Shown here in pieces: positions 34,780-42,965 of a DNA stretch of 64,000 nucleotides. Location: contig NZ_JARGET010000029.1 of assembly GCF_029210485.1 (NCBI RefSeq), positions 248,001 to 312,000 of the forward strand, given 5' to 3'. Position 1 is the stretch's first letter. The number at the start of each line of letters is the position of its first letter. A program made the position numbers and the translations under genes. A model generated the notes under the pieces. It did no database searches. It was not told the origin of the DNA and was given only the letters and a program-made list of their open reading frames with translations. The DNA is from Hoeflea sp. YIM 152468. Its GTDB lineage: Bacteria > Pseudomonadota > Alphaproteobacteria > Rhizobiales > Rhizobiaceae.

Positions 34780-36270
34780 ATGCAGGTCATTGAAAATGCC
34801 ATTGACGGCAAACTGACGATATCCGGATCGGACCGCCGCTCACCGGTGTTCAACCCGGCCACCGGCGAACAGATCGCGGAATTGCCGTTATCGACGGTCG
34901 AGGAAATCAACGCAGCCGTGGCCTCCGCCAAGGCGGCACAGCCGGCGTGGGGCGATCTGCCGCCGCTCAAGCGCGCCCGCTTCATGTTCAGGCTCAAGGA
35001 ACTGCTTGACCGTCACGCCGGCGACATCGCCCGTGAAATCTCGCGCGAGCACGGCAAGACCCATGATGACGCGCTTGGTGAAGTCACCCGCGGCATCGAA
35101 GTGGTGGAATTCGCCTGCGGCATCCCCAATCTCTTGAAGGGCGATTTCTCCCGCAATGTCGGCCCCGGCATTGATTCCATCGCCGACCGTCAGCCGCTTG
35201 GCGTCGTGGCCGGCATCACCCCGTTCAACTTCCCGGCCATGGTACCGATGTGGATGTACCCGATCGCCATTGCCTGCGGCAACACCTTCGTGCTCAAGCC
35301 CTCCGAGCGTGATCCCTCCGCCCCGATGCTGGCCTGGAAGCTGTTCCAGGAAGCAGGCTTCCCCGATGGCGTCTTGAACATCGTGCATGGCGACAAGCTT
35401 GCCGTCGACACGCTGCTCGATCACCCCGACGTCAAGGCGATCAGCTTCGTCGGCTCGACGCCGATTGCCGAATATGTCTATTCGCGCGGCACCGCCAACG
35501 GCAAGCGGGTGCAGGCTCTGGGCGGCGCCAAGAACCACATGGTGATCATGCCCGACGCCGACATGGATCAGGCCGCCGATGCGCTGATGGGCGCGGGCTA
35601 CGGCTCAGCCGGCGAACGCTGCATGGCGATTTCGGTTGCGGTGCCGGTGGGCGACAAGACCGCCGATGCGCTGGTGGCCAAGCTCAAGCCGCGGGTCGAG
35701 GCGCTGAAGATCGGCCCGGCCACCGACGAGGCCGCCGAAATGGGCCCGGTGGTCACCAAGATGCACCAGGAAAAGGTGCTCGGCTACATCGACCAGGGCG
35801 TGTCCGAAGGCGCCGAACTGGTCGTCGACGGACGCGGATTCTCGCTGCAAGGCTACGAGAACGGCTATTTTGTCGGCGGCACGCTGTTTGACCGGGTCAC
35901 CACCGACATGACCATCTACAAGGAAGAGATTTTTGGTCCCGTCCTGTCCGTTGTCCGGGCCGGCACGTTCGATGACGCCGTCAAGATGATCAACGACCAT
36001 GAATATGGCAACGGCACCGCGATCTTCACCCGCGACGGCGACGCCGCCCGCGCCTTCTCCGACGCAATCGAAGTCGGCATGGTAGGTGTCAACGTGCCGA
36101 TCCCGGTGCCGGTGGCCTATCATTCCTTCGGCGGCTGGAAGCGCTCGCTGTTCGGTGACCATTCGATCTATGGCCCGGAAGGCATCCGGTTTTACACCCG
36201 TCTGAAAACCATCACCACGCGCTGGCCCAACGGCATCAAGTCCGGCGCCGTGTTTACCTTCCCGAGCTGA
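34780..36270 (+). CDS. mmsA: CoA-acylating (methyl)malonate-semialdehyde dehydrogenase
   Basis: The 496-residue aldehyde dehydrogenase has catalytic Cys281 in GSAGERCMAIS, the MMSDH signature, and a PFNFPAMVPMWM segment. The enzyme oxidises malonate semialdehyde (from beta-alanine) or methylmalonate semialdehyde (from thymine or valine) with CoA, giving acetyl- or propionyl-CoA. It starts two bases after the aminotransferase stop with its own AAGGAGG, so the two are tightly coupled. Confidence 0.93.
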   Translation: MQVIENAIDGKLTISGSDRRSPVFNPATGEQIAELPLSTVEEINAAVASAKAAQPAWGDLPPLKRARFMFRLKELLDRHAGDIAREISREHGKTHDDALGEVTRGIEVVEFACGIPNLLKGDFSRNVGPGIDSIADRQPLGVVAGITPFNFPAMVPMWMYPIAIACGNTFVLKPSERDPSAPMLAWKLFQEAGFPDGVLNIVHGDKLAVDTLLDHPDVKAISFVGSTPIAEYVYSRGTANGKRVQALGGAKNHMVIMPDADMDQAADALMGAGYGSAGERCMAISVAVPVGDKTADALVAKLKPRVEALKIGPATDEAAEMGPVVTKMHQEKVLGYIDQGVSEGAELVVDGRGFSLQGYENGYFVGGTLFDRVTTDMTIYKEEIFGPVLSVVRAGTFDDAVKMINDHEYGNGTAIFTRDGDAARAFSDAIEVGMVGVNVPIPVPVAYHSFGGWKRSLFGDHSIYGPEGIRFYTRLKTITTRWPNGIKSGAVFTFPS

Positions 36271-36273
36271 CCC

Positions 36274-36536
36274 ATGACCCGTGAGCTTGCCACCGCAACC
36301 ACCCTGGTCGATGATGACCGCGTCTGTGTGACGCGCTTCGATTTTGCTTCAGGGGCTGAAACCGGATGGCATGTTCGCGGCCATGACCATGTCGTCACCC
36401 CGGTCACCGCGCGCGTCATGGAGATCAATGAGCCGGGACTGCGGACGAAGCCTATCGCCGCCCGCTCGGAGTCGAGCACGATATCATCAATGCCGGGACA
36501 AAGATGATGAGCTTTGTCGAAGTCGAACTGAAATAG
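36274..36536 (+). pseudogene. Frame-broken small cupin protein
   Basis: The frame starting at 36274 encodes a cupin first half (VCVTRFDFASGAETGWHVRG HDHVVTPVTA, split here for length). After MEINEPG the coherent sequence jumps to another frame: AYRRPLGVEHDIINAGTKMM then SFVEVELK, ending at 36534-36536. Both halves are unmistakably one short cupin (about 95 residues intact), so a small deletion or frameshift lies near 36440-36450. The residual 77-codon frame ends in nonsense sequence. It sits four bases after mmsA and ten before the amidohydrolase, where an intact cupin would belong to the operon. Confidence 0.75.
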
Positions 36537-36545
36537 GAGACGACC

Positions 36546-37796
36546 ATGTCCGCACCCGCAGCCAATCTTCGCATCAACGCCGACAGGCTTTGGGAATCGC
36601 TCATGGACATGGCCAAGATCGGGCCCGGCATCGCCGGCGGCAACAACCGCCAGACCCTGACCGACGAGGACGGCGAAGGCCGGCATTTGTTCCGCAAATG
36701 GTGCGAACAGGCGGGGCTTTCCATGGGCGTCGACACCATGGGCAACATGTTCATGACAAGGCCGGGAACCGATCCCGATGCGTTGCCGGTCTATGTCGGC
36801 TCCCACCTCGACACCCAGCCAACGGGCGGCAAATATGACGGCGTGCTCGGTGTTCTGGCCGGGCTCGAGCTGGTCCGCACGCTCAATGATCTCGACATCA
36901 AGACCAGACATCCGATCGTCGTGGTCAACTGGACCAACGAGGAAGGCACCCGCTTTGCCCCCGCCATGCTGGCTTCCGGCGTTTTTGCCGGCGTGCACCA
37001 GCAGGACTGGGCCTATGACCGCGAGGACGCCAAGGGCAAGCGGTTCGGTGACGAGCTTGAGCGCATCGGCTGGAAGGGCGACGAGCAGGTCGGTAGCCGC
37101 AAGATGCATGCGCTGTTCGAGCTGCATATCGAGCAGGGCCCGATCCTCGAAGCCAACCACAAGGACATCGGCGTTGTCACCCATGGTCAGGGCCTGCGCT
37201 GGGTCCAGTGCACCGTCACCGGCAAGGAAAGCCACACCGGCTCGACGCCGATGCCGATGCGTCTCAATGCCGGCCGCGGGCTGGCCCAGATCACCGAACT
37301 GGTGCATCAGATCGCCATGGACAATGCACCCAACGCCGTCGGCGCCATCGGCCATATCGACATCTATCCCAATTCGCGCAACATCATCCCCGGCAAGGCG
37401 GTCTTCACAATCGATTTCCGCAGCCATGAAATTGATACGCTCAACGGCATGGTCGAGCGGCTGATGGCGGAAGCACCGAAACTCTGCGACGCGCTTGGTG
37501 TGGGTTTCGAGGCCGAGATCGTCGGCCAGTTCGACCCGCCGGAATTTGACCAGACCTGCGTCAAGGCCGTGCGCGACGCAGCCGAACGGCTGGGCTACTC
37601 GCACATGGACATCATTTCCGGCGCCGGCCACGACGCCTGCTGGATCAACCGCGTGGCGCCGACCGCCATGGTGATGTGCCCCTGTGTTGACGGTCTCTCG
37701 CACAACGAGGCCGAAGAGATCACCAGAGAGTGGGCCGGCGCCGGCTGCGATGTGCTGATGCATGCGGTGGTCGAAACCGCAGGGGTGGTGGAGTGA
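36546..37796 (+). CDS. N-carbamoyl-beta-alanine amidohydrolase (beta-ureidopropionase), M20/Zn hydrolase type
   Basis: The 416-residue metallohydrolase has metal ligands in GSHLDTQPTGGKYDGVLG (His87, Asp98) and TNEEGTRFAP (Glu132/133), with a lid-domain insertion near HSQ-type TGKESHTGSTPMPMR. It belongs to the HyuC/AmaB/Pyd3 group. In this operon it should release beta-alanine, CO2 and ammonia from N-carbamoyl-beta-alanine. TAGGAGA lies before the ATG. The DUF559 element follows immediately. Confidence 0.92.
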   Translation: MSAPAANLRINADRLWESLMDMAKIGPGIAGGNNRQTLTDEDGEGRHLFRKWCEQAGLSMGVDTMGNMFMTRPGTDPDALPVYVGSHLDTQPTGGKYDGVLGVLAGLELVRTLNDLDIKTRHPIVVVNWTNEEGTRFAPAMLASGVFAGVHQQDWAYDREDAKGKRFGDELERIGWKGDEQVGSRKMHALFELHIEQGPILEANHKDIGVVTHGQGLRWVQCTVTGKESHTGSTPMPMRLNAGRGLAQITELVHQIAMDNAPNAVGAIGHIDIYPNSRNIIPGKAVFTIDFRSHEIDTLNGMVERLMAEAPKLCDALGVGFEAEIVGQFDPPEFDQTCVKAVRDAAERLGYSHMDIISGAGHDACWINRVAPTAMVMCPCVDGLSHNEAEEITREWAGAGCDVLMHAVVETAGVVE

Positions 37797-37817
37797 TGGT
37801 GCCTATTGCACTGAGCA

Positions 37818-37867
37818 AACCTCCCTCCCCCTGGAGGGGAGGGATTGAGGGTGGGGGGCTCATTGTG
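37818..37867. repeat. Left GC-rich inverted repeat flanking the DUF559 gene
   Basis: About 45 bases with an internal palindrome (CCCCTGGAGGGGAGG) and then GGTGGGGGGC at 37850-37859. The same features occur inverted at 38236-38283. It begins just after the amidohydrolase stop. Confidence 0.8.
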
Positions 37868-38233
37868 TCACCAAGCTTGAATTCACCCAAAGCCCTGTCG
37901 CGGGCGCGGCAGCTTCGCCGCACCATGACCGATGGCGAAAAGCAGCTTTGGCAAGACTTGAAAGATTTCAAAAAACTTTACGGAATTCACGTCCGCCGGC
38001 AAACCCCGATAGGCCCATATGTAGCAGACTTCGCGATTCACTCGGCCAGGCTTGTGATTGAAGTGGATGGAGAGCATCATTTCACTCCATCTGGGATGAC
38101 AAAGGACAAAAATCGCGACGCCTGGCTGGCAGAGGCCGGGTATCGCGTGATCCGATTTAACACCGGAGAACTGGCGGATTCGTTTGACTCCTGTATCGAG
38201 AAGATTCTGCATGAATTGGGGTTGATGAAATGA
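37865..38233 (+). CDS. DUF559 endonuclease-like protein (Vsr/restriction-fold family)
   Basis: The protein has the compact DUF559 pattern: ARQLRRTMTDGEKQLWQDLK, YGIHVRRQTPIGPYVADFAI, then the probable nuclease core LVIEVDGEHH and GYRVIRFNTGEL. The PD-(D/E)XK-like acidic residues are D and E of these segments. I chose the GTG at 37865, giving 122 residues, the usual family size. An in-frame ATG at 37796 overlaps the upstream stop but would translate the repeat. The stop is three bases before the right inverted repeat. The gene and repeats interrupt the pyrimidine operon. Confidence 0.8.
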   Translation: MSPSLNSPKALSRARQLRRTMTDGEKQLWQDLKDFKKLYGIHVRRQTPIGPYVADFAIHSARLVIEVDGEHHFTPSGMTKDKNRDAWLAEAGYRVIRFNTGELADSFDSCIEKILHELGLMK

Positions 38234-38235
38234 CC

Positions 38236-38283
38236 AATGTGCCCCCCACCCCTAACCCCTCCCCTCCAAGGGGAGGGGGATGG
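38236..38283. repeat. Right GC-rich inverted repeat flanking the DUF559 gene
   Basis: This is the inverted counterpart of 37818-37867: GCCCCCCACC at 38241-38250, then an internal palindrome CCCCTCCAAGGGGAGGGG. The two copies align over about 45 bases with only a few differences. Confidence 0.8.
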
Positions 38284-38314
38284 CTCCATCTCAGCAACGG
38301 CCCGAGGTAACGAT

Positions 38315-39076
38315 ATGACTGCATCAGCCAACGTCCTGCCGCTTACGAGCAGCGACGAGAGCCAACTTCGCATAGACCTTGCAGCAGCCCTCAGACTGGC
38401 GGCCTATTACGACTGGCACGAAGGCGTCGCCAATCACTTCTCCGCCGCGGTGTCGCCCGACGGCAGGAAATTTCTCGTCAATCCGCGCTGGAAACACTTC
38501 TCCCGCGCCAAGGCCAGCGAGTTGCTGCTGGTCGATGCCGACGATCCCGAGACGATGAAGCGCGACAACGCGCCCGATCCGTCGGCCTGGGCAATCCACT
38601 CCGCCATTCACCGCCGCGTGCCGCACGCCCGCGTCGTGCTGCATCTGCATCCGCCCTACGCCACCACTCTGGCGACGCTGAAAGACCCGTCGATCAAGCC
38701 GGTCGATCAGGTGACAGCGCGGTTTTTCAACCGGCTGGCGATGGACATGGAGTTTGGCGGCATCGCATCGGAGGAAGCCGAGGGCGAGCGCATCGCATCC
38801 ACCATCGGCAATCATTCATCCGTCATGATGGCCAATCACGGCGTCACCACCGTTGCCCCGACCGTCGCCGAAGCCTTTGACGCCATGTACCATCTCGAAC
38901 GCGCCGCGCGCACCATGGTGCTGGCCTACTCCACCGGCCAGCCGTTAAACATCATGAATGACGAACTGGCCGAATCGGTGGCACAGGAATGGGACGTCTA
39001 CAAGGACGCCGAGTTTTCGCATTTTGAGGAAATGAAACAGGTGCTCGACCGGGAAAACCCCGGCTATGCGGACTAG
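38315..39076 (+). CDS. Class II aldolase/adducin-family protein
   Basis: The 253-residue protein has the N-terminal HEGVANHFSA motif, metal ligands in VLHLHPPYATTL and the later MANHGVTTV histidine, as in fuculose-aldolase-type enzymes. I chose the ATG at 38315, seven bases after GAGG and after the inverted repeat. Its position between the amidohydrolase and dihydropyrimidinase implies a catabolic role, but no standard pathway step calls for it. Confidence 0.87.
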   Translation: MTASANVLPLTSSDESQLRIDLAAALRLAAYYDWHEGVANHFSAAVSPDGRKFLVNPRWKHFSRAKASELLLVDADDPETMKRDNAPDPSAWAIHSAIHRRVPHARVVLHLHPPYATTLATLKDPSIKPVDQVTARFFNRLAMDMEFGGIASEEAEGERIASTIGNHSSVMMANHGVTTVAPTVAEAFDAMYHLERAARTMVLAYSTGQPLNIMNDELAESVAQEWDVYKDAEFSHFEEMKQVLDRENPGYAD

Positions 39077-39153
39077 AGCATCAGAATGACAGAGAAAGCC
39101 GCGCCAAGACGGCTGATCGAAACAAAATTTGGAACAGCAAGAGGACGTGCATC

Positions 39154-40611
39154 ATGAGCACCACCGTCATCAAGAACGGAACCATCGTCACCGCCGATCT
39201 GACCTACAAGGCAGACGTGCTGATCGAGGGCGGCGTCATCACCGCCATTGGCCCCAATCTGGTCGGCGAGACATCGCTCGACGCCACCGGCTGCTATGTC
39301 ATGCCCGGCGGCATTGACCCGCACACCCATCTCGAAATGCCGTTCATGGGCACCTATTCGACCGATGATTTCGAAAGCGGCACCCGCGCGGCGCTGTCGG
39401 GCGGCACCACCATGGTGATCGATTTCGCCCTGCCCGCACCCGGCCAGTCGCTTCTCGAGGCGATCCAGATGTGGGACAACAAGTCGACCCGCGCCCATTG
39501 CGACTACTCGTTCCACATGGCGATCACCTGGTGGGGCGAGCAGGTGTTCAACGAGATGGAGACCGTGGTCAAGGACAAGGGCATCACCACCTTCAAGCAC
39601 TTCATGGCCTACAAGGGTGCGCTGATGGTCGATGATGACGAAATGTACTCCTCGTTCTCGCGTGTCGGCGAACTCGGCGGCATCGCCATGGTCCACGCCG
39701 AAAACGGCGACGTGGTGGCGCAATTGCAGCAAAAGCTGCTGGCCGAAGGCAACAACGGCCCCGAGGCCCATGCCTATTCGCGCCCGGCGGAAGTCGAGGG
39801 CGAAGCCACCAACCGCGCCATCATGATCGCCGACATGGCCGGCACCCCGCTTTATGTGGTGCACACCTCCTGCGAGCAGAGTCACGAAGCCATCCGCCGC
39901 GCCCGCCAGAAGGGCATGCGGGTCTGGGGCGAACCGCTGATCCAGCATCTCACCCTTGACGAGAGCGAATATGCCAATCCCGACTGGGACCACGCCGCGC
40001 GCCGGGTGATGAGCCCGCCCTTCCGCAACAAGATGCACCAGGATTCGCTCTGGGCAGGCCTGTCGGCAGGCTCGCTGCAGGTGGTGGCCACCGACCATTG
40101 CGCCTTCTCGACCGAACAGAAACGCTTCGGCGTCGGCGATTTCACCAAGATCCCCAACGGCACCGGTGGTCTCGAAGACCGCATGCCGATGCTCTGGACC
40201 CATGGCGTCGCCACCGGCCGGCTGACCATGAACGAATTCGTCGCCGTCACCTCGACCAACATCGCCAAGATCCTCAACTGCTATCCGAAGAAGGGTGCGG
40301 TTCTGGTTGGCGCCGATGCCGATCTGGTGGTCTGGGATCCGGAGAAATCCAAGACGATTTCGGCCAAGACCCAGCAGTCGGCGATCGATTACAACGTCTT
40401 TGAAGGCAAGCAGGTCAAGGGTCTGCCGCGCTACACCCTGACCCGCGGCCGGGTTGCCGTCGACGATGGCGAGGTCAGGCCGCAGGAAGGCCACGGCGAG
40501 TTCGTCAAGCGCGAGCCGGTGACACCAACCAACAAGGCGCTGTCGACCTGGAAGGAGCTGTCCTCGCCGCGCAAGGTCGAACGCGCGGGCATTCCGGCAA
40601 GCGGGGTGTAA
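39154..40611 (+). CDS. hydA: Dihydropyrimidinase (D-hydantoinase)
   Basis: The 485-residue amidohydrolase opens dihydrouracil or dihydrothymine to N-carbamoyl-beta-amino acids. It has the metal motif GGIDPHTHLEMPF (His57, His59), the lysine that is normally carboxylated in TTFKHFMAYKG (Lys148), and the late VVATDHCAFS aspartate segment. GAGG precedes the ATG. It is the second pathway step, acting between PreTA and the amidohydrolase encoded upstream. Confidence 0.94.
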   Translation: MSTTVIKNGTIVTADLTYKADVLIEGGVITAIGPNLVGETSLDATGCYVMPGGIDPHTHLEMPFMGTYSTDDFESGTRAALSGGTTMVIDFALPAPGQSLLEAIQMWDNKSTRAHCDYSFHMAITWWGEQVFNEMETVVKDKGITTFKHFMAYKGALMVDDDEMYSSFSRVGELGGIAMVHAENGDVVAQLQQKLLAEGNNGPEAHAYSRPAEVEGEATNRAIMIADMAGTPLYVVHTSCEQSHEAIRRARQKGMRVWGEPLIQHLTLDESEYANPDWDHAARRVMSPPFRNKMHQDSLWAGLSAGSLQVVATDHCAFSTEQKRFGVGDFTKIPNGTGGLEDRMPMLWTHGVATGRLTMNEFVAVTSTNIAKILNCYPKKGAVLVGADADLVVWDPEKSKTISAKTQQSAIDYNVFEGKQVKGLPRYTLTRGRVAVDDGEVRPQEGHGEFVKREPVTPTNKALSTWKELSSPRKVERAGIPASGV

Positions 40612-40682
40612 GCAGAAGACTTGCCGGGGTCGGGCACACTGAAGGCCAGGTCTGAAAAAACTATCAAATATCGGGGAATACA

Positions 40683-40712
40683 ATGAAAACAAAAGCGGCA
40701 AAACATGCCTGA
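40683..40712 (+). CDS. Possible nine-codon leader peptide overlapping the ABC ATPase start
   Basis: GGGGA, then five bases, then ATG starts MKTKAAKHA and stops at 40710-40712, spanning the ATG of the ATPase gene at 40705. The ATPase start itself has no good ribosome-binding site, so translation may be handed over from this tiny frame. This is inferred from layout only. Confidence 0.35.
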   Translation: MKTKAAKHA

Positions 40713-41487
40713 GACAGTCATCTCTGCCCAAAATCTGGACCTCACCTTCGAGACCAATGACGGTCCGGTTCATGCGCTGAAAGACATCACGCTGGATATC
40801 GCCGAGGGCGAATTCGTTTCGCTGATCGGCCCGTCGGGCTGCGGCAAGACCACGCTGCTGCGGGTCATCGCCGATCTGGAAACGCCCACCGGCGGCACGG
40901 TGTCGGTCAACGGCATGACACCGGATGAGGCACGTCTTGCCCGGGCCTACGGCTATGTGTTTCAGCAATCGGCGCTGCTGCCCTGGCGCACCATCGAAGA
41001 GAACGTTGCTCTGCCGCTGGAAGTGATGGGGCTCGACAAGGCGACCCGCAATCAACGGATCGTCAGCAATCTGGAACTGGTCAATCTGACGGGTTTCGAG
41101 AAGAAGTTCCCCTGGCAGCTTTCGGGCGGCATGCAGCAGCGGGCTTCCATCGCCCGGGCGCTGGCGGTCGAGCCGGCGATGCTGCTGATGGACGAACCTT
41201 TTGGCGCGCTCGACGAGATTGTCCGCGACCACTTGAACGAGCAACTCCTGAAGCTGTGGGCCAAGACCAAGAAGACCGTGGTCTTTGTCACCCACTCGAT
41301 CCCGGAAGCCGTGTTCCTGTCGACCAAGATCGTGGTCATGAGCCCGCGTCCGGGCCGCATCCACGAGATCATCGATTGCAATCTGGGCACCGACCGGGCG
41401 CTCGACATTCGCGAGACGCCGGAGTTCCTCAGGATCGCCCACCAGGTCCGTGAGGGCCTGAAAGCCGGACACAGCTATGATGAATAG
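40705..41487 (+). CDS. ABC transporter ATP-binding protein (NMT1/THI5-type importer, probable pyrimidine uptake)
   Basis: The 260-residue ATPase of the SsuB/TauB/ThiZ type has Walker A GPSGCGKTT, signature LSGGMQQRASIARA, Walker B LLMDEPFGALDE and the switch histidine in VTHSIPEA. It is followed by a GNAT remnant, an SMR-like gene, two permease genes and a binding-protein gene, all on the plus strand. The location next to dihydropyrimidinase suggests import of pyrimidine bases or their reduced derivatives. Confidence 0.9.
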   Translation: MPETVISAQNLDLTFETNDGPVHALKDITLDIAEGEFVSLIGPSGCGKTTLLRVIADLETPTGGTVSVNGMTPDEARLARAYGYVFQQSALLPWRTIEENVALPLEVMGLDKATRNQRIVSNLELVNLTGFEKKFPWQLSGGMQQRASIARALAVEPAMLLMDEPFGALDEIVRDHLNEQLLKLWAKTKKTVVFVTHSIPEAVFLSTKIVVMSPRPGRIHEIIDCNLGTDRALDIRETPEFLRIAHQVREGLKAGHSYDE

Positions 41488-41749
41488 CGCGCTCCCCACC
41501 CATGACGGCATGGTTGCCGCGCTCTCTCTGCGGCCCGGCGGGCGTGGCGAGGGCATCGGCAAGGTGCGGCTCGATGCAGCCAGGACAGCACACCGCGACG
41601 CTCTCGATCTCAGCGTCTTCGAACGCAACGCTGCCGCCTTGCGTTTTTGCAAGCGCAAAGGCTTACGTGACGCTCCCACCCGTCGCGGCGACACCACTGA
41701 AAAGCGGATTGCGACCCGGGGGCCGTGCTGGCGGGGAGGTGTGCAATGA
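41477..41749 (+). pseudogene. GNAT acetyltransferase fragment inside the ABC operon
   Basis: The frame overlapping the ATPase stop encodes about 90 residues. Its middle matches GNAT motifs A and B: SLRPGGRGEGIGKVRLDAAR (the RGxGIG acetyl-CoA loop), then LSVFERNAAALRFCKRKG. The N-terminal half of the domain is missing and the end (RIATRGPCWRGG) is not GNAT-like, so this is a truncated remnant. Its end overlaps the start of the SMR-like gene by four bases, so it could still be translated. Confidence 0.5.
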
Positions 41750-42081
41750 GTGGCTCGCTGATGATCTGGCTGTCAGCCGTGATGGTGATTTTCATGATCG
41801 CGGCAAGCAGCCTCCGGCTCTATGTCGACCGGCCATCGGTCTGGTTGCTGGTGTTTGCCATCGCGCTGTACACCGCAGGAAATCTGATGATGGTGCGGGT
41901 GATGCGCGAAGGCGGTCTCGCCATCGCCATTTCACTCTCCGCCGTGCTGCAACTGGTCCTGATCAACCTGATCGGGCTGCTGATTTTTGGCGAACGTCCG
42001 ACCACGATGCAGATCGGCGGCATATCGCTCGGGATCATCGCGGTCGCGCTGATTGTCTGGCCGCAAGGGAGGCACGGATGA
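41746..42081 (+). CDS. Small four-helix SMR/EamA-like membrane protein
   Basis: The 111-residue protein has four hydrophobic helices (WLSAVMVIFMIAASSL; WLLVFAIALYTAGNLMMV; ISLSAVLQLVLINLIGLLIF; GISLGIIAVALIVW). The GER at the end of helix three is typical of small multidrug resistance and EamA halves. GGGAGG lies six bases before the ATG. The stop overlaps the next permease start. Its inclusion in an ABC importer operon is unusual; it may export a by-product or be cargo. Confidence 0.78.
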   Translation: MSGSLMIWLSAVMVIFMIAASSLRLYVDRPSVWLLVFAIALYTAGNLMMVRVMREGGLAIAISLSAVLQLVLINLIGLLIFGERPTTMQIGGISLGIIAVALIVWPQGRHG

Positions 42082-42965
42082 CCGCTACAGGCTTCATCAA
42101 GGACCGGCTGGTTCCGGTCGGCTCAATCCTGCTGGTGATCCTCATCGCCTGGTACTTCGCTGCCTATTCGATGAACGCGCCCTTCCAGCGTGATTTCGAC
42201 CGGCGGGCCGGCGAGACCCGCACCAGCGTCGAATTCCTCAAGAAAACCATGAGTCAGCCGAAACCAACCATGCCGGCGCCGCATCAGGTTGCAACCAATC
42301 TGTGGAAGAACACGCTGACCGTCAAACCCTGGTCCAAGCGCAGTCTGGTCTACCACTCCTGGGTGACCTTGTCGGCGACGCTGCTTGGTTTTGCCATGGG
42401 GACAGCGCTCGGCGTTGCGATCGCCATCGGCATTGTCCATATCCCGGCGCTCGACCGTTCGTTCCTTCCCTGGATCATCGCCTCGCAGACGATTCCGATA
42501 TTGGCGACCGCGCCGATGATTATCGTGCTGTTGGCCGCCATTGGCGTCACCGGACTGTTGCCCAAGGCGCTGATCTCGACCTATCTGTCGTTCTTCCCGG
42601 TTGCCGTCGGCATGGTCAAGGGCCTGCGTTCGCCCGACGTGTTGCATCTCGACCTGATGCGGACCTACTCCGCCAACAGGATGCAGACCTTGTGGAAGCT
42701 GCGCATTCCGGCTTCGGTGCCGTTTTTCTTCACCTCGATGAAAGTGGCGATTGCTGCCAGCCTGATTGGCGCCATTGTCGGCGAATTGCCCACCGGCGCG
42801 GTTGCCGGCATCGGCTCCAAACTGCTGGCCGGATCCTATTACAGCCAGACGGTCGACATCTTCGCGGCCCTGATCGCCGGTTCGATTGTTGCGATCCTTC
42901 TCGTCACCGCCGTTGATGTTGTCGGACGTTTCGTCAACACCCGCATGGGAGCCAAGAGCCAATGA
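42078..42965 (+). CDS. ABC transporter permease (first of two)
   Basis: The 295-residue permease has an N-terminal helix (VPVGSILLVILIAWYFAAY) and then an unusually long periplasmic loop of about 60 residues before the core permease domain. The EAA-type loop is MRTYSANRMQTLWKLRIPAS followed by VPFFF. It overlaps both the SMR-like gene and the second permease by four bases. It probably forms a heterodimeric channel with the next protein. Confidence 0.88.
   Translation: MTATGFIKDRLVPVGSILLVILIAWYFAAYSMNAPFQRDFDRRAGETRTSVEFLKKTMSQPKPTMPAPHQVATNLWKNTLTVKPWSKRSLVYHSWVTLSATLLGFAMGTALGVAIAIGIVHIPALDRSFLPWIIASQTIPILATAPMIIVLLAAIGVTGLLPKALISTYLSFFPVAVGMVKGLRSPDVLHLDLMRTYSANRMQTLWKLRIPASVPFFFTSMKVAIAASLIGAIVGELPTGAVAGIGSKLLAGSYYSQTVDIFAALIAGSIVAILLVTAVDVVGRFVNTRMGAKSQ

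Noticed and set aside
36192-37763. Open frame of 523 codons on the minus strand
   Set aside because: Antisense to the amidohydrolase gene and the broken cupin; no start signal or domain.
40655-40675. Possible further RutR-type site before the ABC operon (CTATCAAATATC)
   Set aside because: It matches only the TATCAAA half; the TTGAC half is missing, so I do not call it an operator.
39073-41697. Open frame of 874 codons on the minus strand
   Set aside because: It lies antisense to dihydropyrimidinase and the ABC ATPase, both with strong family motifs. The translation is low-complexity shadow sequence rich in H, G, R and D, as expected from high GC.
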